From positions 24,049,067 to 24,113,066 of the forward strand of contig BTRK01000002.1 of assembly GCA_036245805.1 (NCBI GenBank): 64,000 nt of DNA. The letters run 5' to 3'. Every line of letters starts with the position of its first letter. The stretch's first letter is position 1. The stretch is from Pristionchus mayeri. Lineage: Eukaryota > Nematoda > Chromadorea > Rhabditida > Neodiplogasteridae. This document shows positions 44,028-54,205 of the stretch, in pieces. The translations under genes were made by a program, and so were the position numbers. The notes under the pieces were generated by a model. It did not search any database, was not told where the DNA came from, and worked only from the letters and a program-made list of their open reading frames with translations.

Positions 44028-46691
44028 TTAGTTCGTGAGCTCATGACAGAATTGAACCATCTTGCTTAGATAGGCATGAATCTCATCGGCAGTAGGATCC
44101 CTAAGCGAGACAATAGAATCGAACGCAATCTGAGGGGACATCGTAAGCATAGCTCTCTTCTCATCATCATCAGAACGTTTGAAGAAGGAGTTCTGCATGA
44201 CGTAGTGGCGAAGAGAGACTGAATCATCGAGTTCTGTATTCTGGAAATGTTAGATTGGAGAAAGGCGCTTTAGAAAAAAACAGAGCGAACGCTAACCTGA
44301 ATGAACGAAATGAGCTGCATGAGAGTGGGGTGATTTCCGAGAAAGTATTGCATCGCTCCCCTGAATCAATAACATATTGTTGAGAAAATTTATTTTTATT
44401 TAACAAAATAGCACTAACCGATGCCAGGCTTCCACAAGATTGGAAGTACGATTATTCTCGATCATGTACTTGCATCGCATAGTTTCTGAGTATTCCATCC
44501 ACTCAGCAGTGAAATACTCGAGAAAGTTCTTGCAATCAGCGTAATGGGGATGGGCTGGACTGACTGGCACCTCGAGAATCTTTGCACTGAATACGATAAT
44601 TTATTATGCTTTTGTTTTCTATCACTCTAACCTGTCAAAGTAACAGCGAGGGAGGAAGAATGAAGCTCGAACGTGATTGGTCCATTCCTTGATTACCGGA
44701 TAACGGTTTCCAGCAACCTTCAGCCCATACTGGCTGATCTTATGATTTGTGCATTTCAGTGAGTGGAAGAGGCAACCTAAATACACATAAATCACTTAAT
44801 AATCAACTTAAATCTGAATACACTTACCCTCGTGCTGCATCATGGGAAGGGTGTCTTTCAGAGCTTTGATAATTCCGCTTTCCCAATCACTAACGATTCT
44901 GACACCTGGAAGAGGGAAATCTAACTCTTGGAAGAGATCGGCCAGGCTCTGAATTTTAGATCAGTTCTGTCAGTCCAAAATTGTTTAAAATTACCTGCAG
45001 CAGCTTAGAGTACTCCTTGGCAGTCTTGGATGGGAGCAGAGCTGCCATGAGAAGGAAACTGGTTCCACGGGTACAGACACGAACTGTGTACAGCTTAAAT
45101 GTCAAATCAAATTCGTCCTTCTTACGTACTCGTCACGTATTCACAAAATTTTAAACAAACCTGGAATGCCAGTTTCTTGGGCAGAGAAGGAGTGGGAGTG
45201 AATGAGAAGTTGCCATCAACAAGTAATGCTTCGATACCTCCTTCGATTGCATACTCCATGATCTGTAATCATTCCAATAGCCTTTGTTATTCGTTTCTGA
45301 GTAACATGATCTCACTCTGCGAGATGCAATGTAAATCCGCTTGTTATCCTCGGGATCACTGATTCTCATACATTCATCAGTGCCGAGGGCAAGCAGAGAC
45401 TTATCGTCAACTTCGTCGTATGCATTCGCATCAACGGTACCACACGTTCTACATAAGATTGTGTTAAGCTATGTTTAAGCTAAAACGAGATCTAAATACT
45501 CAAATACCTCTTGATGTCCCGTGAGATCTGCTTCTTTCTCTTGATTTTGTTATCGCCGCCAGAGTACAAATCGAGTACATCCTATACAATAATTCTAAAT
45601 AGGATCTAACAATGGATTCCCACCTGGACTTCCTCTTTCTTCACGATGTCTTGCAGATTGCCCAATCTATTGGCAATTGCTGCGTTTGCTTCCTTCTGCC
45701 CTCTTCCTGGCTTTTTCACATGACCATTGTCAGCTGACTTCGCGTTCTCCAGCGGCAGCATTTTCCTAAATATCAATCTATTCGGCACACTGTCTAGTCC
45801 GTGAGACAAATATTTTCGTGAGGCAAGATCTATGGTTCCGGTATTCTTAGAGCCTGAGTTTACTTGTCTCAGGTTCAACAGTATTATGCCTACTCACGCT
45901 AATTTCGAGCTGAGGACATTGGCAGATTTGCATTTCTCGTCCTGAGTCCAATCGCACTTGTGTCTGTCTTTGTCGGCTGGATCAGAGAGGAATTCGCATG
46001 TCTCAGAATTCGGAAAGAATACCTTAAATATGATTGTTCTTATCTTTTTCCTAACTTTACGATTAATAAACATTCCACCAGAAAACGTGATAGGGCCAAT
46101 GTTTTCCTCCATACTTTTCTGTTGAAATGTGGGACCACAGTTAGAAACGCATGCACCATTGGCAAAGGTCTGGGATCGGTGTGCAACAACTTACCGTAGC
46201 CCGTCATTTTTGGTCAACAATTTTTCTCTCGAAAACTATCATTGAAAATTTTTCAGGTGTATACATAGATTATTGTACATCTTTTACACATAGATTATGA
46301 ATTTCTATATTAGAATATTCACAAATGGGATTGGAAAATGTGTCGCCAAATTTTGCAGTCATACTATACTAGTACATGCATACATAATGAAAATATCAAA
46401 ATTCAAAAAATATAAAATTTTCAAAAATGTTTCCGAGGGGCTGACTCGTGATACACGTGTTAAATTTAACGGATGGCTCACTCTGATCACGCATTTCGTT
46501 CCTTGCTCTTTGGATCTCTCGCAAGAGGTGCACGTGTATTTGAATCTGCGTGACTCTGGAGCAGTGGTCTCTGGGTCGATTGCTTCCTTGCAGCGAAAGG
46601 TCAGCATGTTGTCGGGATCGTTTGGCAGACGGTAAGCAGCCATGGGGTGTTTCCCTTTATTAGAGGGCAAAGACAGACCAATGAATGACAT
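44028..46691 (-). CDS. Mutator-like (MULE) transposase with zinc-finger N-terminus
   Basis: About twelve exons read from 46691 (ATG directly after a ttatcttcag acceptor) to TAA at 44028. The N-terminal exons have Cys pairs in a FLYWCH-like arrangement (FRCKEA.., YTCTSCERSK.., KCVIRV; then HKCDWTQDEKCKSANV). The MULE catalytic core follows: LLVDGNFSFTP (Asp, exon 45262-45161), FLLMAALLPSKTAKEYSKLL, VRIVSDWESGIIKAL (Asp, exon 44948-44828), GCLFHSLKC and RTSNLVEAWHR (Glu, exon to 44419). The C-terminus is SLRDPTADEIHAYLSKMVQF. All core exons are open with canonical introns. No flanking inverted repeats were seen, so this may be a domesticated gene or a transposon whose ends I missed. Confidence 0.8.
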
Positions 46692-47936
46692 CTGAAGATA
46701 ATTTGATGAATGAGATATAGATTCAACAACAGTCATAGGATTCAACAGCACAGTGCAAATGACATCTAAAATGGACAGAAAATGAGAGAAAATAGGCAAA
46801 AAAATGAGAGAGAGGGAGAAGAGCGACCAACTTGTGGGAAGCTCGCTTGCTTTCCTTATATACTCGAGACCACTGAGGTCGGAAGCCTCCAATGAAGTCG
46901 GAGGCCTCCCATAAAGTCGGGAGCTCTCTTTCATCCTTGCCGCTCAAGAGATAATTTCCACGAGTTCAGGAAATCATTTTCGCGAGTTCAAGAGACCATT
47001 AGTAAAAAAATACCGTAGCGCATATAAACCATCCGATCGCTAATATTTCAGGTTGAACTCGCACGCACGACCCCTTTGCAGCGGAATATTAGCAGATTAG
47101 CAGATTTTGTGAAACTGGTCTCGATTCTTACGTATATAGAATTCATTGTAATTGTGAAACTCAGTTAAAATCAACGAGAATTGCTTCAACTACGCCCGAT
47201 AATAAATGATGGCTAATAGATCAAAAAGGAAAATAGACCCGGTGAAATATGGATATTCCGGATGAATTCTGCTCAATCTGAAATTCCAAGCAGTGTTCTA
47301 CCTCGAGCTCAGTCTCGAAGTCGCGATGGACAATGCGCACAATCCAGGTCACGCTACTCGACCGGGACTGTATGCTACAGTAACCGATCGGAAAGCATTA
47401 TAGTCTTAGTACGCTCCGTTGAGGGCTGAAAATGAAACCTTATGTTTGTACCCATCGATGCTATGAGATACCGTTGGGGGGATCGAAATGGAAGTGGTGA
47501 TCCTCTCATGGGATCCAATGGTGGACCTATAACTTTATGGGAGGGTCTGGCAACACCGATTAGTAGGATCTTAGGTTCTGGATAGGGGAAATCCACTGGA
47601 TAGACTGACTAACTCGCACGTGGGTGAGGGTGCACGCGCTTCATGGGAATAAGAGGGTATGCTAGACGAGAGCTTGCTATCAATTCTCGAGCGAACTGCA
47701 CTACTCGAGAATTCATTCCACTCACTCTCTACTCTATTCGTGCAGTCGCCCTCCTAACAGTGGAGGGGGTTGGATATAGGAATGAATCGGAATTACTCTC
47801 AGTAATCAATGCAAAACCACTCACGAGTTGACTCGCTGAGTCAGCTCTGCTAGGCGAGTCATTCTCCGCGATTCACTAGCGAGTCACCGATTCAAACATT
47901 GAGGGAGAAAATATCTCTCCGAGCGCGAGTAAACGA
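46692..47936. other. Upstream/intergenic region
   Basis: No gene is supported. The region upstream of the MULE gene contains repeated GAAGTCGG(A/G)(A/G)GC words at 46878-46925, and ACTCG..GCGAGTC words near 47680-47885. Confidence 0.35.
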
Positions 47937-48296
47937 CGATAGTGTTGGCGTTTTGATTTTTTCCGACCACCCTCGTTCGAAATTGAAAAAAAGCGGAAGG
48001 ACTTTAAAAATTCGAATAAATGTGTTGCGCACCAGAAACATATCCGGAAAGTAGGGTAAATTTTCCAAGAAAAGGTAAACTATGAGAAATAGTTAAACGT
48101 CGGAGAGTTTGCAGATCTCATGAAACATTCCCATAAGGTCTGCTAAAAATTCAAGCAAGTACGACGTTTCAGAAGGCATTATAGTTACTATTTAGAGATC
48201 CATTAAATCTCAGAGAAACCCATTATCAAAGTCAATTTTCGCTGAATGGAAAAAAATCAAAAAGTGTCTGACATCCATCAAATCGCCAACACTACG
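47937..48296. mobile_element. MITE with TAGTGTTGGCG ends
   Basis: The left end TAGTGTTGGCGTTTTGAT is mirrored by ATCAAATCGCCAACACTA on the right. The interior of about 320 bp has no ORF. TA at the tips fits a Tc1/mariner-type element. Confidence 0.75.
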
Positions 48297-48589
48297 CGTC
48301 GGGCTACTAAAGGCAGACAGAATTTTTAATGTCCCTATGCCAGAAATCTCCCCTAGCAGAAATGTACCCACCCCCCTCTCTCCCTTCCGCGCCCCTTCCC
48401 TTCCACTTCCATCAATGTAACTGCGAACTCGATCTCAGTGTGATTGAATATCTCGAACAAAATTGAATGAAATTGATAATATATTTTCCCAACCTAAAGT
48501 CAAAGTGAAGTTTCAACTCTACTTCGAAACTGAGCTCGATGTGCATAGATTGATTGAGCCATCACTACGAAATGAAAACTAGAGGGTTC

Positions 48590-51500
48590 TCAGAATTTGT
48601 CGACCTCACTCACAAAAATTCTGGCTACTACCAGAGAAAGCCAACGGTACTCAGAAAAATTATGGATCTTCGGCTATCACTGAGAGCATTCAGAATTTTT
48701 CTGAGGAAGTCGGCCATCTCTGATGTTAGTCAGAATTTTTGTGAGGGAGATCGACAATTTCTAAGAACCTTCAGAATTTTTCTGAGGACCGTCAACCATC
48801 ACTGAGAGCATTCAGAATTTTTCTGAGGAAGTCGGCCATCTCTGATGTTAGTCAGAATTTTTGTGAGGGAGATCGACAATTTCTAAGAACCTTCAGAATT
48901 TTTCTGAGGACCGTCAACCATCTCTGAGAGCATTCAGAATTTTTCTGAGGAAGTCGGCCATCTCTGAAGTTAGTCAGAATTTTTGTGAGGGAGATTGACA
49001 ATTTCTCAGAACGTTCAGAATTTTTCTGAGGACCGTCGACCGTCACTGAGAGCATTCAGAATTTTTCTGAGGAAGTCGGCCATCTCTGATGTTAGTCAGA
49101 ATTTTTGTGAGGGAGATCGACAATTTCTAAGAACCTTCAGAATTTTTCTGAGGACCGTCAACCATCACTGAGAGCATTCAGAATTTTTCTGAGGAAGTCG
49201 GCCATCTCTGATGTTAGTCAGAATTTTTGTGAGGGAGATCGACAATTTCTAAGAACCTTCAGAATTTTTCTGAGGACCGTCAACCATCTCTGAGAGCATT
49301 CAGAATTTTTCTGAGGAAGTCGGCCATCTCTGATGTTAGTCAGAATTTTTGTGAGGGAGATTGACAATTTCTCAGAACGTTCAGAATTTTTCTGAGGACC
49401 GTCGACCGTCACTGAGAGCATTCAGAATTTTTCTGAGGAAGTCGGCCATCTCTGATGTTAGTCAGAATTTTTGTGAGGGAGATCGACAATTTCTAAGAAC
49501 CTTCAGAATTTTTCTGAGGACCGTCAACCATCACTGAGAGCATTCAGAATTTTTCTGAGGAAGTCGGCCATCTCTGATGTTAGTCAGAATTTTTGTGAGG
49601 GAGATCGACAATTTCTAAGAACCTTCAGAATTTTTCTGAGGACCGTCAACCATCTCTGAGAGCATTCAGAATTTTTCCGAGGAAGTCGGCCATCTCTGAT
49701 GTTAGTCAGAATTTTTGTGAGGGAGATCGACAATTTCTAAGAACCTTCAGAATTTTTCTGAGGACCGTCAACCATCACTGAGAGCATTCAGAATTTTTCT
49801 GAGGAAGTCGGCCATCTCTGATGTTAGTCAGAATTTTTCTGAGGGAGATCGACAATTTCTAAGAACCTTCAGAATTTTTCTGAGGACCGTCAACCATCTC
49901 TGAGAGCATTCAGAATTTTTCCGAGGAAGTCGGCCATCTCTGATGTTAGTCAGAATTTTTGTGAGGGAGATTGACAATTTCTCAGAACGTTCAGAATTTT
50001 TCTGAGGTCCGTCGACCGTCACTGAGAGCATTCAGAATTTTTCTGAGGAAGTCGGCCATCTCTGATGTTAGTCAGAATTTTTGTGAGGGAGATCGACAAT
50101 TTCTAAGAACCTTCAGAATTTTTCTGAGGACCGTCAACCATCTCTGAGAGCATTCAGAATTTTTCCGAGGAAGTCGGCCATCTCTGATGTTAGTCAGAAT
50201 TTTTGTGAGGGAGATTGACAATTTCTCAGAACGTTCAGAATTTTTCTGAGGTCCGTCGACCGTCACTGAGAGCATTCAGAATTTTTCTGAGGAAGTCGGC
50301 CATCTCTGATGTTAGTCAGAATTTTTGTGAGGGAGATCGACAATTTCTAAGAACCTTCAGAATTTTTCTGAGGACCGTCAACCATCACTGAGAGCATTCA
50401 GAATTTTTCTGAGGAAGTCGGCCATCTCTGATGTTAGTCAGAATTTTTGTGAGGGAGATCGACAATTTCTAAGAACCTTCAGAATTTTTCTGAGGACCGT
50501 CAACCATCTCTGAGAGCATTCAGAATTTTTCTGAGGAAGTCGGCCATCTCTGATGTTAGTCAGAATTTTTGTGAGGGAGATTGACAATTTCTCAGAACGT
50601 TCAGAATTTTTCTGAGGACCGTCGACCGTCACTGAGAGCATTCAGAATTTTTCTGAGGAAGTCGGCCATCTCTGATGTTAGTCAGAATTTTTGTGAGGGA
50701 GATCGACAATTTCTAAGAACCTTCAGAATTTTTCTGAGGACCGTCAACCATCACTGAGAGCATTCAGAATTTTTCTGAGGAAGTCGGCCATCTCTGATGT
50801 TAGTCAGAATTTTTGTGAGGGAGATCGACAATTTCTAAGAACCTTCAGAATTTTTCTGAGGACCGTCAACCATCACTGAGAGCATTCAGAATTTTTCTGA
50901 GGAAGTCGGCCATCTCTGATGTTAGTCAGAATTTTTGTGAGGGAGATCGACAATTTCTAAGAACCTTCAGAATTTTTCTGAGGACCGTCAACCATCTCTG
51001 AGAGCATTCAGAATTTTTCTGAGGAAGTCGGCCATCTCTGATGTTAGTCAGAATTTTTGTGAGGGAGATTGACAATTTCTCAGAACGTTCAGAATTTTTC
51101 TGAGGACCGTCGACCGTCACTGAGAGCATTCAGAATTTTTCTGAGGAAGTCGGCCATCTCTGATGTTAGTCAGAATTTTTGTGAGGGAGATCGACAATTT
51201 CTAAGAACCTTCAGAATTTTTCTGAGGACCGTCAACCATCACTGAGAGCATTCAGAATTTTTCTGAGGAAGTCGGCCATCTCTGATGTTAGTCAGAATTT
51301 TTGTGAGGGAGATCGACAATTTCTAAGAACCTTCAGAATTTTTCTGAGGACCGTCAACCATCACTGAGAGCATTCAGAATTTTTCTGAGGAAGTCGGCCA
51401 TCTCTGATGTTAGTCAGAATTTTTGTGAGGGAGATCGACAATTTCTAAGAACCTTCAGAATTTTTCTGAGGACCGTCAACCATCTCTGAGAGCATTCAGA

Positions 51501-52486
51501 ATTTTTCTGAGGAAGTCGGCCATCTCTGATGTTAGTCAGAATTTTTGTGAGGGAGATTGACAATTTCTCAGAACGTTCAGAATTTTTCTGAGGACCGTCA
51601 ACCATCACTGAAAGCATTCAGAATTTTTCTGAGGAAGTCGGCCATCTCTGATGTTAGTCAGAATTTTTGTGAGGGAGATCGACAATTTCTAAGAACCTTC
51701 AGAATTTTTCTGAGGACCGTCAACCATCACTGAGAGCATTCAGAATTTTTCTGCGGAAGTCGGCCATCTCTGATGTTAGTCAGAATTTTTGTGAGGGAGA
51801 TCGACAATTTCTAAGAACCTTCAGAATTTTTCTGAGGACCGTCAACCATCACTGAGAGCATTCAGAATTTTTCTGAGGAAGTCGGCCATCTCTGATGTTA
51901 GTCAGAATTTTTGTGAGGGAGATCGACAATTTCTAAGAACCTTCAGAATTTTTCTGAGGACCGTCAACCATCACTCAGAGCATTCTGAATTTTTCTGAAG
52001 ACGTCGGCCATCTCTGATGTTAGTCAGAATTTTTGTGAGGGAGATCGACAATTTCTAAGAACCTTCAGAATTTTTCTGAGGACCGTCAACCATCACTGAA
52101 AGCATTCAGAATTTTTCTGAGGACCGTCAACCATCACTCAGAGCATTCTGAATTTTTCTGAAGACGTCGGCCATCTCTGATGTTAGTCAGAATTTTTGTG
52201 AGGGAGATCGACAATTTCTAAGAACCTTCAGAATTTTTCTGAGGACCGTCAACCATCACTGAAAGCATTCAGAATTTTTCTGAGGAAGTCGGCCATCTCT
52301 GATGTTAGTCAGAATTTTTGTGAGGGAGATCGACAATTTCTAAGAACCTTCAGAATTTTTCTGAGGACCGTCAACCATCACTGAGAGCATTCTGAATTTT
52401 TCTGAAGACGTCGGCCATCTCTGATGTTAGTCAGAATTTTTGTGAGGGAGATCGACAATTTCTGAGAACATTCAGAATTTTTCCGG
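48590..52486. repeat. 122-bp satellite array, about 31 units, higher-order
   Basis: Each 122-bp unit is itself three subunits of 41, 40 and 41 bp, all starting CAGAATTTTT. They continue CTGAGGACCGTCAACC.., CTGAGGAAGTCGGCC.. and GTGAGGGAGATCGACA.. . The core TCAGAATTTTTCTGA is a perfect palindrome with a 3-nt loop. A variant unit (GATTGACAATTTCTCAGAACG followed by CCGTCGACCGTC) recurs at spacings of 3, 5, 2, 3, 4 and 4 units, a higher-order pattern. Divergent units lie at 48590-48685, and a partial duplication is near 52100. The 67-codon minus-strand ORFs in the array are not genes. Confidence 0.95.
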
Positions 52487-52815
52487 TATGACCCTTCCGG
52501 ACTCGCACTCGATCAGGCTCTTTTCCAACCTTAATGACAATAAATGGACAATGGGAAATAATCGGAGACGTGGATGCAATTGAAAAGAGAAGATTGGGTG
52601 AGGAACAAAAAGGTGGTGTGGCTGGGAATGCGCTAAAGGGACTTTCCTTTACTTATTTTTTTCATATATTATTGGCCTTAAATTTTGCGAAATGCTTTTA
52701 CTGATCATTTTCTCTGGTGTGAAAAGAGAGGAAGAGTGGCTGACGGAAAATTTCAGAGGGAAGGAATTTGGGAGATAGAAGGTATCATGCATGGGAATGG
52801 GAGGAGCAGAGGAGA

Positions 52816-52941
52816 GGGGACATTTTGTCCAGGGGACATTTTGTCCATAGGGACATTTTGTCCATGAGGGGACATTTTGTCCACTCTCCCAGGGGACATT
52901 TTGTCCATGCGCAAAAAAGGAAGGGGACATTTTGTCCACCA
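52816..52941. repeat. Array of GGACATTTTGTCC palindromes
   Basis: GGGGACATTTTGTCCA occurs six times within 125 bp with variable short spacers. GGACA-TTT-TGTCC is a perfect inverted repeat, so each copy can form a 5-bp hairpin or a two-fold symmetric protein site. The array begins about 330 bp after the satellite ends. Confidence 0.85.
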
Positions 52942-53114
52942 CCCGTACAGAGGGGAGTCTTGCTGCTTCATCCCGCTATTATTCGAGATCTCGAAAAGTG
53001 TTTTTTCAACTAATGATTTCTACATTTATTCCGGCACGATTTTTCCTCTCTCATTCACTTCAATCATACTTTTCTCAACTTTTGGAATTTCGCGCTTGCT
53101 TCCCGCAGTACAAA

Positions 53115-53385
53115 CTAAAACCGAGAGAAGGTTGTTGATAGGATTTCAATGAATCGATCCTCACGCTTGTAGCAATCATCATCATCGGGTGCACAGTGGG
53201 AGCATTTGAGTTGAACTGCTCCTCCGGGGGAAGGACACTCCGCTGAAGGAAGTCAGTTCTCGATTAGAAGTACCGTAGATGCACATACCCTTTTGGCAAT
53301 CTCCGTTGTTGCAGATTTCGCAATCGGCGATGGATGAACTGGAGGAGATGCTGAGAAATTCGATGGAGAAGAGAAGGAACTTCAT
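53115..53385 (-). CDS. 74-aa cysteine-rich secreted protein
   Basis: Exon 1 (53385-53289) starts MKFLLFSIEFLSISSSSS, a clear signal peptide, then DCEICNNGDCQK. Exon 2 (53242-53115) continues AECPSPGGAVQLKCSHCAPD, DDDCYKREDRFIEILS and ends at TAG. The join is 225 nt in one frame with a GT-AG intron of 46 bp. Seven cysteines in a short mature chain suggest a disulfide-rich secreted peptide. No family is recognised. Only the first exon shows as an open frame by itself. Confidence 0.65.
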
Positions 53386-54205
53386 CAGAAGAAAGATCTA
53401 GTGAAGGTGAATGTCGAGAGGAAGATCGTTTGATTTATAGGGTTATAAATTGGATCAGTTAAAATTCGTTGGTCACTTAATGTTCAACTAACCCGATCTT
53501 CCCCCATAATTTCATTGCTATTCCGTCCAAATATTTTCTAATGTACGATGCCTACAACTTTCCAGTGTTTCTAAAAACACTTGCGATTACACAGTGAGGA
53601 ATAAGATAACCATTGACAATGAGAAATACCCCTACCTCTATTCTATGATGTTTAGATCCTACAACAATTGTATGTATTCCCATTTCATTCATTTGTGAAT
53701 ACCAAGCCGTGGACTCCTTCAATCTTTATCGACCCCACAGCAAATGAGGATGGGGAGGATTCCGAAGGGGAGAACAAGCAGTCATCGACGACACTTATTC
53801 CTGTTCATTTCTGGAATTATGGTTGAAACGAAACGGAAACCATTTTACCCCACCCCCCCCCCTCCGATCTTTCTTCGAAAATTTGAAGAACGATTTGTCC
53901 GAAATTTAAAGTGTTACATTTATGATTGAAGTCTCAATCTGATATCCGGTCTCTCTCACGTGACTGATAGCAAATTGTGTGAGATCTCTGCCCTTCCCTT
54001 ATCAGTCCTCGTGGACAAAACATGGCCACGCCGCATTGATTCACTCTGCACTTTTCTTCCTATGCGCCTATTCATATTCTCTGAGTTTTCAGAACGAACC
54101 CTGCATAAAATGCCCTCAACACTGGCCGAATTCTCCTCTCAAGCGACCATTACCTACGATAAGTTCAATGTTCGAACTTATTCTCATAAATAAACTGCGT
54201 TTTAG
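53386..54205. other. Intergenic region upstream of OST-alpha-like gene
   Basis: Short open stretches (53979-54180, with CIKCPQHW) could be a 5' exon of the next gene or chance. A C-run lies at 53852. Confidence 0.3.

Noticed and set aside
48852..51617. Seven minus-strand ORFs of 67 codons with almost the same peptide
   Set aside because: They are readings of the 122-bp satellite. The unit length is not divisible by three, and they occur only where the variant unit removes stops.
48590..52486. Possible CRISPR array
   Set aside because: There are no unique spacers; the whole 122 bp repeats, and the host is a eukaryote.
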